NCBI GenBank assembly: GCA_018266575.1
Contig: JAFEAE010000017.1
Coordinates: forward strand, 248,001-312,000
Reading direction: 5' to 3'
Source of the DNA: Bacteroidota bacterium
GTDB taxonomy: Bacteria; Bacteroidota; Bacteroidia; Chitinophagales; Chitinophagaceae
DNA: 64,000 nucleotides
Position numbers and translations under genes: made by a program. The notes under the pieces are model-generated. The model searched no databases and was not told where the DNA came from. It worked only from the letters and a program-made list of their open reading frames with translations. How positions within the stretch are numbered: the first letter of the stretch is position 1; each line of letters opens with the position of its first letter. Below, piece by piece: positions 33,225 through 42,538 of this stretch.

Positions 33225-34079
33225 CTACTTTCTGGTAGCACCAATCAATTCACGCAAAGTGTACATTGTGTAATCATTCTTAATACCTTTTACTTTGAAT
33301 TTTTCTTTAGGGTTGCCCATAAAAAACACCACAGGTATTTGAGATTGTATGGAGTCAATATTGTCGGCAGCAATATGGTCATTAATGATGTGATGGTTAA
33401 GTGAACAAACCAGCTCAATCCTTGTTCCGTTTTTCCTTGTCATCATATTAGAAATATCTTTTGGGAAGCCCCAATATGTAATATCATCATCAATAATGAT
33501 TGGGTTTATGTACAATAAGGGTGTGTCCTTGCCCGTTATTAAATTTTGGTCTATAAACATATTATCTTCAAGTTCTTCATCGCCACTGTCTTCATAAATT
33601 TCGGGTTCAGGGTCTTCGTCTAAATTGATGAACCACCTGTAACAATATCCATCAACAACGTATCTTTTCTTTTTAATGATTTTATAGTCAGATGACACCC
33701 AATATTCTGTTCCGGTACCTGTGCTATCGGTTACAGATTTACAGATATAGTCGGGTATTTTATCGCCTGTAAAATCAACCGTTTCTGCACTTTTAATTTT
33801 TTCTGCAATAGATTGCTGCAGTTTATCTGTAACCTTCATTTTTTTTGGTTTTATAAATTCGGCTTCGCCAAATACAATTGCACCGTTGCCGCCAACATAG
33901 TCAGGCAGTGGGTTTTTATTTCGCAATGTATCTCCTTGCATGGCGGACTGTGTTGTGTCTTTTTGCATGGAGGATTGTGTTGTGTCTTTTTGCAGTGGGT
34001 TTGCCTTTTCGGCAGACGGTTGCTTACAAGAAATTAAAATCCCGTAAAGTAACGCAATGATTATAATTTTTTCTTTCAT
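33225..34079 (-). CDS. Putative lipoprotein with short tandem repeat, unknown family
   Basis: From ATG 34079 the 284-residue product starts MKEKIIIIALLYGILISCKQ, a signal peptide with lipobox ISC. A longer frame to 34124 would bury the signal and overlap the upstream gene. Residues near 30-50 hold a tandem repeat of QKDTTQS-like units, encoded by two 27-bp direct repeats (33941-33967 and 33968-33994). An acidic EDPEPEIYEDSGDEELED stretch may bind cations. I recognise no domain. It is the last of a group of small - strand envelope genes, 10 bp after its upstream neighbour. Confidence 0.65.
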   Translation of the reverse strand: MKEKIIIIALLYGILISCKQPSAEKANPLQKDTTQSSMQKDTTQSAMQGDTLRNKNPLPDYVGGNGAIVFGEAEFIKPKKMKVTDKLQQSIAEKIKSAETVDFTGDKIPDYICKSVTDSTGTGTEYWVSSDYKIIKKKRYVVDGYCYRWFINLDEDPEPEIYEDSGDEELEDNMFIDQNLITGKDTPLLYINPIIIDDDITYWGFPKDISNMMTRKNGTRIELVCSLNHHIINDHIAADNIDSIQSQIPVVFFMGNPKEKFKVKGIKNDYTMYTLRELIGATRK

Positions 34080-34089
34080 TGATGAATTT

Positions 34090-34650
34090 TTATCCTTGAA
34101 AATCGCCACAGTCGTGCTCTTCAAATTTTTTCAATATTTTTTTAAGCGTATAATATGTTGATAGCCGCAACAGTTCCACTTGTATTGTATTGCCTGTAAT
34201 TTTCAATTCGTAAACGGGCGCTTTATCAATTTTGATAAATACAAAATTGTTTTGTGCAGTTTTAATTTCTATACTATTGTCGGTTTTTGAAATTGTTATA
34301 ATATCAAATGACTTGTTACGCTTTTCATCACACACGTTTACCAGTTGTATCGTTTTATCGCTGATGGATAATTCTGCTAAATCGCAGGTATAACAGTTAC
34401 CATCAAACTCAATTCCGTATCGTTTAAATACATCTTTATTTTTTGAGTCAACTGTATCAATGGGAACTAAGCGTATCGGGTACTCTGCTTTTTTATTTAT
34501 TTCATTAGTATCAATAACTGGCTTTTCAATCTTTTTAGAACGTGTTATACCTGTATCTTTTTTATCCGTTTCTTTAAATGGCTGTTCAGGCGTTGGGTTA
34601 CAGCCTAAAAAAAAGAAGATTACCAATACGAGTGTGAAAAGTGTTTTCAT
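34090..34650 (-). CDS. Putative lipoprotein, unknown family
   Basis: This 186-residue protein begins MKTLFTLVLVIFFFLGCNPT, a signal peptide with lipobox LGC. The mature part is Lys/Asp-rich then forms a beta-rich domain with CYTCDLAELSI and VNVCDEKRNK, giving three cysteines that might form a disulfide. No known domain is recognised. It is 10 bp upstream of the next lipoprotein gene and 29 bp after the YARHG gene, so the three are likely co-transcribed on the - strand. Confidence 0.65.
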   Translation of the reverse strand: MKTLFTLVLVIFFFLGCNPTPEQPFKETDKKDTGITRSKKIEKPVIDTNEINKKAEYPIRLVPIDTVDSKNKDVFKRYGIEFDGNCYTCDLAELSISDKTIQLVNVCDEKRNKSFDIITISKTDNSIEIKTAQNNFVFIKIDKAPVYELKITGNTIQVELLRLSTYYTLKKILKKFEEHDCGDFQG

Positions 34651-34679
34651 TTTCTGTTATAAAAATCCGAGTTTGTATT

Positions 34680-35402
34680 TCAACCTGCCATTTCCATTTT
34701 TACGAATGTTATCTTATTGTTCTCCCATTTAAATTCCCACCAATAGGCAAATTCGGTTGTTGGGTCGTTTGGATACAACTGTTTTCCAATTTCTGAACCG
34801 CCCTGATGATTGTATTTAATCACAAAGCTTTGGGGTGTTACGTTTAATTCGTAACTCATTATATAATCGCCATTATCAACCGTTATCTTATAGATGCCAA
34901 CGTTAAGCGACCAGTTAACATCATCTATATTAATTTTTGTAAGCGCATTTGTCAGATAAGTAAATTGCTCTTTGTAATCTTTATTAATTACAGCGTAAGT
35001 ATATTTGGTTATCAATCCTTGTTTATCATTTGCCAATACTGCAGTCTTAAAATTTTTTATTTCCTGCATCAACTTTTTTCTGTCTTCTTTTATTTCCGAA
35101 GTTTTTTCCTGGAATAGTTTGATGTTTTGCTTTTCAATATTGTTGAAAATTATTTTAGTATTATCAGCAACCGGTTTGTACCAATCCGTTTCTGCATAGT
35201 AAGCATCAACATCTCCACTTGAAAATCTGTAGCCTTTTCTTGCAAAAAGGTCGTTGGTCAAAAAACGGATTTCATCAATACTCAAATCTTTTATTTGCTC
35301 AGGCCTGATTATTTGTGTTGAGCAGTTTGCGCAATCTTTTAAAGTTTGTGCCGAAAGATTTTCACTAAAGAAAATCAGCAGAATGAAAATCATTTTTTTC
35401 AT
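34680..35402 (-). CDS. Secreted YARHG-domain protein
   Basis: The 240-residue protein has a signal peptide (MKKMIFILLIFFSENLSAQ) and a YARHG domain near residues 38-75: LSIDEIRFLTNDLFARKGYRF with the variant core FARKGY, then WYKP. YARHG domains occur in extracellular and peptidase-associated proteins and are thought to bind cell-wall or peptide ligands; their role is not settled. The C-terminal half is a beta-rich region (WSLNVGIYKITVDNGDY) without a recognised family. Confidence 0.7.
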   Translation of the reverse strand: MKKMIFILLIFFSENLSAQTLKDCANCSTQIIRPEQIKDLSIDEIRFLTNDLFARKGYRFSSGDVDAYYAETDWYKPVADNTKIIFNNIEKQNIKLFQEKTSEIKEDRKKLMQEIKNFKTAVLANDKQGLITKYTYAVINKDYKEQFTYLTNALTKINIDDVNWSLNVGIYKITVDNGDYIMSYELNVTPQSFVIKYNHQGGSEIGKQLYPNDPTTEFAYWWEFKWENNKITFVKMEMAG

Positions 35403-35464
35403 AGCTATTTTTTACTGTTGTAGAAAGAAAATAAGGGTGATTAATGCAAGGGCAGTCTGCATTA

Positions 35465-36070
35465 TTAATATTCCGGCAATGAGCGGATATTGTAATAAAA
35501 TTTGGGTTTAATTTTTATAACAGCGCTTGGTGTATCGTCGTTGTTATTTATATTTTGAAATTCTTTTGTGGGCTTGGTGGTGTAGGTTATAGAATGCCAA
35601 AAAATAGTGTAGCCAGCATCGCTATTTCTATTGCTGCCTCGCATATAAAAATCTACGTTGCTTCCTTCAAAAGTAATGGTGGTGTCTTTGCCTTCTATTT
35701 TCAGCGTATAATTATAAAACCGTAGTTTTCTGTTTTGAAGAACCTTGTACAAACTATCTCTTAAGTAAGATGGAGGACTGTGGCCTGTTTTCTCATACAT
35801 TTCAGCAGCTGGCTGCTGCTCGTTATCTAATCTATTTATGTTATCAACAATTAATTTTACAGCTTTTTCGTAACCGGCAATATTATTTATTTCACTTTTT
35901 ATGGGCACCAAATCGCCTTCATATCCATCGGTATTTTTTGAGAGTACCGCATTGAAACAAATGGCAATTAATATAGTAACTGCAATTGCGAAAAGCCAAT
36001 AATGTTTCAGTTTTAATTTCCTGAAAAGTAAAAGAAATACCGCCAATAAAAAGGTGATAATTACAATCAT
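35465..36070 (-). CDS. Membrane-anchored protein, unknown function
   Basis: This 201-residue product has two closely spaced N-terminal helices (about residues 1-16 and 23-43) and a soluble C-terminal domain, probably periplasmic. The soluble part contains TLKIEGKDTTITFEGSNVDF, beta-strand-like. No family recognised. It has its own upstream gap (145 bp) holding an imperfect inverted repeat, and ends 62 bp before the YARHG gene on the same strand. Confidence 0.6.
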   Translation of the reverse strand: MIVIITFLLAVFLLLFRKLKLKHYWLFAIAVTILIAICFNAVLSKNTDGYEGDLVPIKSEINNIAGYEKAVKLIVDNINRLDNEQQPAAEMYEKTGHSPPSYLRDSLYKVLQNRKLRFYNYTLKIEGKDTTITFEGSNVDFYMRGSNRNSDAGYTIFWHSITYTTKPTKEFQNINNNDDTPSAVIKIKPKFYYNIRSLPEY

Positions 36071-36198
36071 TTCATATTTTTTTTAACATCAAATCTTTGT
36101 AAATATTCAATTAGCAGTAGATTGTGTATGGCTATCCCACTCAAACCCGGCGTAGCTTATTGCTGAATGTATTTAGAGAGCTACACGGCGTGAGTAAT

Positions 36199-36208
36199 GT
36201 TGGTTGCT
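36199..36208. repeat. Left half of a 10-bp inverted repeat flanking a lipoprotein gene
   Basis: GTTGGTTGCT here is exactly complementary to AGCAACCAAC at 36820-36829. Just beside it, 36149-36189 holds a further imperfect palindrome (GGCGTAGCT and AGCTACACGGCG). Confidence 0.5.
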
Positions 36209-36215
36209 GTACTTG

Positions 36216-36791
36216 TCAATCATACTCTATAACATCGTCAATAAACAGCTTGCTATTAACTTTTAGCAATTTTATATCTCTGTTGAACTTTGTTTTAAAA
36301 TCTAAGTCTTCAATCAGCACCTTATAAAGTGATGCGTTTTGCCCTATGTTTTTGATGAAGTTGCATTTTGTCACTTTGATTTTGCCGTTGTCTTGAGTGG
36401 AAATAATAAAGCCACCATTGCCTACATATTTGATGTTGTATTTGTCCTGCCATTTCTTTTTAAAAGCTTCTTCACTTACTGTCGTGTCGCCATTGTCATA
36501 CTCAAGATTTATTGCGTCCTGTTTATAGTTATAGTAATTGTCAGTCAATGATTTTTTTAAATTCTCAAAAGTGTGTTTAAGGTCTTGGCTATTTGTATAA
36601 TCTTCAATCACTCCGATTAGCCAAGTTTTTACTTTAGCTGTGTCAGCCAATATGCTGTTAGTGATACCACTTTTTATCTCAGTAGTAATTGTTGCTGTTG
36701 TTGTGTCTGTATTAGTTATTTCGTGGGAAGAATTTGTCGAACAAGCAGCAAATGTTAGAGCAAAAGTAGTGGTCAAAAAAAGTCTTGTCAT
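36216..36791 (-). CDS. Putative lipoprotein, unknown family
   Basis: The 191-residue protein starts MTRLFLTTTFALTFAACSTN, a signal peptide with lipobox AAC, then a Thr-rich linker. The mature domain is mixed alpha/beta (EEAFKKKWQDKYNIKYVGNGGFI) and I recognise no family. It is alone between two copies of a 10-bp inverted repeat (36199-36208 and 36820-36829), a layout reminiscent of a gene cassette; it shares no operon with its neighbours. Confidence 0.6.
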   Translation of the reverse strand: MTRLFLTTTFALTFAACSTNSSHEITNTDTTTATITTEIKSGITNSILADTAKVKTWLIGVIEDYTNSQDLKHTFENLKKSLTDNYYNYKQDAINLEYDNGDTTVSEEAFKKKWQDKYNIKYVGNGGFIISTQDNGKIKVTKCNFIKNIGQNASLYKVLIEDLDFKTKFNRDIKLLKVNSKLFIDDVIEYD

Positions 36792-36819
36792 TTTAGAAGT
36801 TTAAAGGTTGTCTCCGTAT

Positions 36820-36829
36820 AGCAACCAAC
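36820..36829. repeat. Right half of the inverted repeat flanking a lipoprotein gene
   Basis: AGCAACCAAC, followed by GTTTTGGGGCTTT and, 30 nt later, AAAAGCC, which together could fold into a hairpin. See 36199-36208 for the partner. Confidence 0.5.
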
Positions 36830-36894
36830 GTTTTGGGGCTTTGCGTTCGGGCGGGAAATGGAAGTACAAAAGCCGACATCAGTACTAAATTTTT

Positions 36895-36970
36895 GCAATT
36901 CGTCATCTTCCGCAGGATTAGAAATCTTTTTTATCACCACTTGGGGATCCGCTGCGCTAACATCCCGAAG
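36895..36970. repeat. REP-like palindromic element, shortened copy
   Basis: It keeps TTCCGCAG, GGATTAGAAATC and the GGGATCCGCTGCGCTAACATCCCGA end seen in the full copies at 37854 and 39826, but has lost the first palindrome arm. Confidence 0.65.
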
Positions 36971-36985
36971 ATTTATGCTTATTTA

Positions 36986-37813
36986 TTATTTCAGCTTTTT
37001 AGTTGCTTTACTTTCTATTAAAGATTTCATTTGCGTGATAGCTACTTTGTTGAGCTGTACCAATCGTTCTCCTTGTGATAAACTCTGCCCTACAAGCAAC
37101 GCGTTGATACTTTCCAAGTTGCTCAACACTACTAATTGCTCCAAAGTGGCATCATCTCTTATATTCCCTTTTTGTTCGTGGTTATTTTCTCTCCATTCTT
37201 TTGCTGTAATTCCGAATAGGGCAACATTTAATAAATCAGCTTCGTTTGCATAAACAAAATTTGCTTGTTGTTTCGTTATTTCTTTTGGTATCAGATTTTC
37301 CTTGATGGCGTCTGTATGAATTCGGTAATTGATTTTAGAAATTGTACGTTGTAAATCCCATTCAAGTTGCAATCTATAATTCTCGTCGTGTTTAAGACGT
37401 TTGAATTCGGTAATCAAATACAATTTGAATTCAGATGAAATCCATGAGGCAAATTCGAACGCAATATCGATATAGGCAAACGTTCCTCCATATCTTCCTG
37501 ATTTAGATGTTATTCCCGTTGCGTTGGTATTTTCAATCCATTTTTGAGGTGATAAAACGAAATAGTTACTTCCTGCTTCATTTTTAAACCTCTCGAATTC
37601 GATAGGTTTAAAATCGGGATTATTCAGTTTTTCCCAAAGCCCTAAAAACTCAATAGTGTTTCTACTTCGCATCCAGTTGTTTATAACCGAAAATGGTTCG
37701 GTAGCGCTTCTGTATTTTGCTATGTCTGTTAATGAAATATATTCCCCGATTTCCTTATTGATAAAGGCAATTTCAGTTTTTTGGACAATTATCTTCGAAT
37801 TTGCTTTTACCAT
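36986..37813 (-). CDS. KilA-N domain protein
   Basis: The 275-residue protein has a KilA-N domain in its first half: EIGEYISLTDIAKYRS, VINNWMRSRNTIEFLGLWEKL, then SKSGRYGGTFAYIDIAFEFASWISSEFKLYLITEFKRLK, the typical DNA-binding fold of phage and selfish-element proteins. The C-terminal half is helical (SLIESKATKKLK end) and may oligomerise. Phage KilA-type proteins can be toxic or regulatory; here the role is unknown. The gene is flanked on both sides by copies of the same REP-like palindromic element. Confidence 0.8.
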   Translation of the reverse strand: MVKANSKIIVQKTEIAFINKEIGEYISLTDIAKYRSATEPFSVINNWMRSRNTIEFLGLWEKLNNPDFKPIEFERFKNEAGSNYFVLSPQKWIENTNATGITSKSGRYGGTFAYIDIAFEFASWISSEFKLYLITEFKRLKHDENYRLQLEWDLQRTISKINYRIHTDAIKENLIPKEITKQQANFVYANEADLLNVALFGITAKEWRENNHEQKGNIRDDATLEQLVVLSNLESINALLVGQSLSQGERLVQLNKVAITQMKSLIESKATKKLK

Positions 37814-37853
37814 ATTTAATTCCGGTAGTGGATTAATTTATAAAATTTTGTTA

Positions 37854-37958
37854 CTGTTCGACATGTTCCGCAGAGTATGTCGAGCTGTTGATGAACAGGA
37901 TTAGAAATCCTTCTTATCACAACTTCGGGATGTGCTGCGCTAACATCCCGAACAGCAG
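37854..37958. repeat. REP-like palindromic element, full copy
   Basis: It starts CTGTTCG (37854) and ends with CGAACAG (37949-37955), an inverted pair. Inside are three palindromes: CGACAT/ATGTCG, GGATT/AATCC, and CGGGATG/CATCCCG around TGCTGCGCTAA. A second full copy is at 39826-39928. Confidence 0.8.
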
Positions 37959-37989
37959 TGCATATATAGCCGCGAAATTTTTGTTTGCA

Positions 37990-39711
37990 TTAATTTACAT
38001 TTATTGAGCCTACCACATTTACCAGGTACTGGTTAGCCGCATCTCTCCAATAGGCAACCTGGCTGTTAGATAACCTTATGGCATAATCAGCATCCATTTT
38101 CAAATCACTTGATTTTTCAGGAAGCCATAATCCTATCGAATAAGAACCCGCTGTCAGCGGCGAAGAGAGGCTAATTGTAGAGGCTACGCGATAGAATGGA
38201 TTGCTGGTAGCTACGTCCCAGCTTTGTGCATCTACATTTAAAGGATAGGTTGTAACGGCATTGGTGGCATTATTGATCAATGCCACATAAACAGGACGTG
38301 GGTTAATGGGATTAGAAAAGCCAAGATTAGTTATATCAAATTGAATATTGAACGAACTACTCGTACTTAGTGGTCTGCTGTAACTAAAATTTTTCAGCAT
38401 CAACCGGTAACCAAAGTGGTCTTTGAAATAATCAAAAAAAGTACGGGAAACATAATTGCCTGTTGCGGTTCGGAAGTAAGCCGAATCTACGGGTGCATTG
38501 CCTCTGTTATTATTTATAAAATCCCTAAGAGTAAATGTGTTGTTACGCCAGTAAAGTACGTTTGTATTTTTGCTATCGCCATATTCCATATTATGATGGG
38601 AAATGCTAAACGAGGTATAACGGCATTCTGAAAATATTTTCACTACTGTCCAGGGATTAATGATTATCGGGCCAAAAGCATATTTATCAGTGCCTTCAGT
38701 ATAATATGGCATTTCTCCATCCATCCATGCTTTTTGAAATTTGGTTTCGCTGACACATTGGTTATAGGTAGCAGAACCTGGTACATAATCTGCCCCTAAA
38801 TCCATGAGGCCCCCGGTAAAAAAATCGTTATGATAGCCAAGTCGTTTGTATTCTGCATCGGTAATCCGGTTGACTGGACTCCGAACAGTTTTGGCATTAT
38901 TCTTAAGCCAGGTATATCGGACATTTGCAACCCTGTCTGCGGGCAAAGCTTTTAAAACCTCTTTAAGAATAAGCGCTGTTTCTAGTGGATTTGAATCGGT
39001 AAAGTTAAAGTTTCCCCCCCATTCTCCCCAATTGCCTACAAAGCCTACCTGTAAAACAGCAATACAACCGAGATTTTGACTAATAATCGGCGCCAGTTGA
39101 TTCAAATGTGTTTGAATGGTTGCCGAGTTATAGGGAAGCCCGGAAAACGCGTCGTATTTTACTCCGTCATCATAAGCAAACCGTAACACAGCCTTTACTT
39201 TTACCCTTTTTAATTCATTCAAAATGTATTGAATGTTAGTAAGGGTTTGAGTGCTTAGCGAAGTCAATGCTTCATCAGACAGATAGATGTATTGTTGTAT
39301 TAATGTTATACTGTCGGACAGGTTATGCAAGGGCGTTTCTGATGAAAGGTGTTTTAATATGATATCACCATAATTGTTTGAATAATCGGCTCCGTCAAAA
39401 ACGCCTTTTAGGGTTTTGGCGTTAATCATGATTTCCGCCCTAAATCCCCTGTCAGGATTTCCAGGGGAAGAACTGTTTGGGCCGCCCGCATAAATGCCTG
39501 TCAGGTAAATTGTAGTATCTACAGGCACAGAAAAAGTCAAGACATTTGGCGTTAATCCATTTTCGGCTGATCCTTTTTTACAAAATGCAAGGAATAATGA
39601 GGCCCCTAAAATTGTGAGACCAAGAAAACAATAAGTTCTTGTATTACGGCTGGAATAATTGTTGTTTTTCAAACTCTTTGATTTAAAAATTATGAATAAA
39701 GACCACATCAC
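37990..39711 (-). CDS. DUF4874/DUF4832 secreted lipoprotein
   Basis: The 573-residue frame contains a lipoprotein signal (YCFLGLTILGASLFLAFCKKG) beginning about residue 28, so translation may really start at TTG 39672 (MKNNNYSSRN). After it come the DUF4874 signature NPDRGFRAE and a TIM-barrel-like region (AVLRFAYDDGVKY, VLQVGFVGNWGEWGG, WMDGEMPYYTEG) ending in a DUF4832 beta domain (FDITNLGFSNPINPRPVYVAL). These proteins look like glycoside hydrolases with an unproven substrate. It lies between REP-like elements and is isolated from operons. Confidence 0.8.
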   Translation of the reverse strand: MMWSLFIIFKSKSLKNNNYSSRNTRTYCFLGLTILGASLFLAFCKKGSAENGLTPNVLTFSVPVDTTIYLTGIYAGGPNSSSPGNPDRGFRAEIMINAKTLKGVFDGADYSNNYGDIILKHLSSETPLHNLSDSITLIQQYIYLSDEALTSLSTQTLTNIQYILNELKRVKVKAVLRFAYDDGVKYDAFSGLPYNSATIQTHLNQLAPIISQNLGCIAVLQVGFVGNWGEWGGNFNFTDSNPLETALILKEVLKALPADRVANVRYTWLKNNAKTVRSPVNRITDAEYKRLGYHNDFFTGGLMDLGADYVPGSATYNQCVSETKFQKAWMDGEMPYYTEGTDKYAFGPIIINPWTVVKIFSECRYTSFSISHHNMEYGDSKNTNVLYWRNNTFTLRDFINNNRGNAPVDSAYFRTATGNYVSRTFFDYFKDHFGYRLMLKNFSYSRPLSTSSSFNIQFDITNLGFSNPINPRPVYVALINNATNAVTTYPLNVDAQSWDVATSNPFYRVASTISLSSPLTAGSYSIGLWLPEKSSDLKMDADYAIRLSNSQVAYWRDAANQYLVNVVGSINVN

Positions 39712-39825
39712 TTAATGACTAAACAAGTTCTGGCTTCGATACCTCTTTTTTATAATGAGGTGAGATAAAAATTCTAGAGGATGTATATCTCCTACAGCCT
39801 TGATCATATATTTTATATCCTTTTG

Positions 39826-39928
39826 CTGTTCGACATGTTCCGCAGGGCATGTCGAACTATTGATAAATAGGATTTGAAATCCTTTTTTATTACAACTTCG
39901 GGATGCGCTGCGCTAACATCCCGAAGAG
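39826..39928. repeat. REP-like palindromic element, full copy
   Basis: Highly similar to 37854-37958: CTGTTCG start, CGACATGTTCCGCAGGGCATGTCG palindrome region, GGATTTGAAATCC, and CGGGATG (39899-39905) with CATCCCG (39917-39923). It lies between the DUF4832 and BspA-like genes. Confidence 0.8.
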
Positions 39929-39940
39929 CGGATGAGCGGA

Positions 39941-42538
39941 TTATTTTTTTAACAGCTTTATTGTTTCCATTTCATTATCCTTAAAATATTGCAGCATATA
40001 AACCCCTTTAGCAAATGCTGAAACATTTATGACATCTACATTGCTTACAACCCTATGTGTTTGCAGTAACTGGCCATCGGCAGCATACACTTTCATTACA
40101 CCGACGGCATTTGGCACTTTTACAGTAACGTAATCAGTTGCCGGATTGGGAAACACACTGAATACCGGGTTTTGGCCGCAACTGATCATGAAGGTTATGA
40201 TTGATGAATAAGCATACTTTCCATCGTTATCCACTGTCTTTAACCGGTAGTAATAACGGCTGCCATCAGTCACCGTGTTATCTGTGTAATTATAAATACT
40301 TCCATCCGTTGCACCATTGGGTAGTTGTGTATATACTTTAGTGAAATTATTGCCATCACTGCTTCTTTCTATTTCAAAACGGTTGACATTACTTTCGATG
40401 GCCGTTTTCCATTGCAGTTCAACAGCACAACCATTAACAGTACCCGTAAAGTACAGGAGCTTTACCGGTAATATTATAGCGCTTGTGGTGGCATAATAAC
40501 CAATAGTGCTGAAAGACTGGAAAGTAAATTCAACATAATCCACGCCATTTTCCTGGCCAGAACTTGTAGGCACTACATTGATAGCATTGTTTAATGTAAC
40601 AGGCGTCATATCATCGGCAACATCCTGTGCACTATGTTCTGAAGATTTGAACCATCCTTGCTGGATCAGCGGGTTACTGCCTGCGGGTAGTGTGCTGTTA
40701 TCTGTGAGCGCTATTATTTCTGGAGGGTCATAATATACCCTCACTATAACACCTCCGTTTGTTGTGTAAGAGCCGGGAGAATATACAGTGTGCAAGCGAC
40801 GGCTTACACGCAATGTATTGAGACCGCTATTCATCTCATAAAATCCATTGGTATTAGCAGTGACGCCGGATGGCAAAGTGCCTGCAAAATCATTGGTCAC
40901 GTTAACCGCAGATGTTCCATAATTAAAACTATTACCGTTGGCATTTAACCCCAGTACTTTATTAACTGTGTTAGTAGGCTGAATATATATATTGTCATCG
41001 CAGGATGGCGTGGCTGTAATGGTGGAGCTTTCAGGTACTAAGTGAGGATAAAAATAAACCTGCCCATCACCGGTAATAGTCCAACCCTGGTTGTTCACCA
41101 GTTGTGTACGCTCTGCATTTGCAACGGTCGAAGTATATTGCATATTTGCAGCACCAAGAGAGCGTCCGGTGACAGTAGGATTATTGCCTGCCCAGCCCCT
41201 GAGTGTAGCAGAATAAGTGCAATAATCCATTCCACAATAATAAAGCATACCACCCAAATACACATTTGATTTTAATTGCCATGTGCCTAAGGATTGGTTA
41301 AAAGATGAGGCAGCCGAAAACATTGAGTTCATATTTGATACGTTTGAAGTGTTCCATGCACTTAGGGGCTGATTAAATGCCATCGCTACACTGAACATTC
41401 CACTCATGTCGGTGACGGCTGAAGTATTCCAACTATTAATGGGTTGATTAAATGCATATGCTTCACTAAACATGTTGTTCATATTCGTAACGGATGAGGT
41501 ATTCCATTTGGCTATAGGTTGGTTAAAAGCATACGCCTCGTAAAACATATAGGACATATCTGTGACAGCAGAAGTATTCCAGTCCCCGATATACTGATTG
41601 AATGTCTTTGCTACTCCAAACATTGCGCTCATGTTTGTGACAGATAAAGTGTTCCATGAACCAATCGGTTGATTGAAAGAGCTTGCCAGATAAAACATAG
41701 CAGACATATCAGTAACGGATGAAGTGTTCCAGGTTCCAATAGGCTCATTAAAAGCTGTAACATTATAAAACATATAACTCATATTAGTAACAGCAGAAGT
41801 AATCCAAGTTCCAATAGGTTGGTTGAAAGTATAGGCTTTGAAAAACATCGCAAACATATTGGTAACTGCTGAAGTATTCCAGGTGCCTATAGGCTGGTTA
41901 AAAGCGTATGCGTTCTCAAACATCTCACTCATATTAGTAACCGAAGAAGTATTCCAGTTCCCTATTGGCTGATTGAAAGCATAGGCACCCTGAAACATGG
42001 CGTTCATATTTGTAACAGCAGAGGTATTCCAGGTATTGATATTGGAAGGGCCATTCAAAGTATTACACTGATAAAACATTTTTGACATATCTGTTACAGC
42101 AGACAAGTCAGGCACATCCGTTGCCGAAATATTCAAATTTATACAGGCATAAAAAGCTCCTTTCATATTCGCCCACGGCACCGTCCCCCACTGACTTACG
42201 TCCACCAATTTTGCCGCATCCGGACTGAACTGTGTATAAAACATCCGCAGATTCTGGGGCTGCATGCTAAGTGTTACGACATCGCCTGCCGCAATATTGA
42301 AGCCATAGAGCGTAATGGCAGGGGCGTTTGGAATTAAATATGCAAATGAACCGCTGCCGCTGTTACCTGATGGCGAAGCTGTCCATGTGTAATTCACCGT
42401 TCCAGCGGTAAGTACGCTGATGCGGATAGAAGATGCAGCAGCAGGAAACGACCATTTGGTAATAAAATCGGTACTCGCTTTTACAGATATATGAGAGAAT
42501 AAAAAAAATAATGTTACGAAAAAAAATTGCCTCTTCAT
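39941..42538 (-). CDS. BspA-like DUF285 repeat protein with T9SS C-terminal domain
   Basis: The 865-residue protein has a signal peptide ([21 protein letters not shown]), an N-terminal beta domain, ten exact 25-residue DUF285-type units (residues 170-419, consensus [20 protein letters not shown]), then Ig/fibronectin-like domains ([19 protein letters not shown]) and a type IX secretion C-terminal domain ([14 protein letters not shown] to the terminal LKK). The architecture predicts a surface or secreted adhesin exported by the Por system. DUF285/BspA repeats in other bacteria bind host or matrix ligands. The repeats differ at variable positions, as in binding scaffolds. Confidence 0.88.
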   Translation of the reverse strand: MKRQFFFVTLFFLFSHISVKASTDFITKWSFPAAASSIRISVLTAGTVNYTWTASPSGNSGSGSFAYLIPNAPAITLYGFNIAAGDVVTLSMQPQNLRMFYTQFSPDAAKLVDVSQWGTVPWANMKGAFYACINLNISATDVPDLSAVTDMSKMFYQCNTLNGPSNINTWNTSAVTNMNAMFQGAYAFNQPIGNWNTSSVTNMSEMFENAYAFNQPIGTWNTSAVTNMFAMFFKAYTFNQPIGTWITSAVTNMSYMFYNVTAFNEPIGTWNTSSVTDMSAMFYLASSFNQPIGSWNTLSVTNMSAMFGVAKTFNQYIGDWNTSAVTDMSYMFYEAYAFNQPIAKWNTSSVTNMNNMFSEAYAFNQPINSWNTSAVTDMSGMFSVAMAFNQPLSAWNTSNVSNMNSMFSAASSFNQSLGTWQLKSNVYLGGMLYYCGMDYCTYSATLRGWAGNNPTVTGRSLGAANMQYTSTVANAERTQLVNNQGWTITGDGQVYFYPHLVPESSTITATPSCDDNIYIQPTNTVNKVLGLNANGNSFNYGTSAVNVTNDFAGTLPSGVTANTNGFYEMNSGLNTLRVSRRLHTVYSPGSYTTNGGVIVRVYYDPPEIIALTDNSTLPAGSNPLIQQGWFKSSEHSAQDVADDMTPVTLNNAINVVPTSSGQENGVDYVEFTFQSFSTIGYYATTSAIILPVKLLYFTGTVNGCAVELQWKTAIESNVNRFEIERSSDGNNFTKVYTQLPNGATDGSIYNYTDNTVTDGSRYYYRLKTVDNDGKYAYSSIITFMISCGQNPVFSVFPNPATDYVTVKVPNAVGVMKVYAADGQLLQTHRVVSNVDVINVSAFAKGVYMLQYFKDNEMETIKLLKK
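41282..42031 (-). repeat. Ten 75-bp coding tandem repeats
   Basis: These encode the ten 25-residue DUF285 units of the BspA-like protein. All are in frame and the same length; they differ by scattered substitutions, so recombination could change the copy number. Confidence 0.85.

Noticed and set aside
36149..36870. True integron attC sites around the lipoprotein gene
   Set aside because: The inverted ends do not fit the RYYYAAC/GTTRRRY core and no integrase or cassette array is seen; kept only as a cassette-like observation.
41282..42031. Regular 75-bp repeats resembling a CRISPR-like or minisatellite array
   Set aside because: They are fully coding, in frame and equal in length, and encode DUF285 units; there are no spacers of unrelated sequence.
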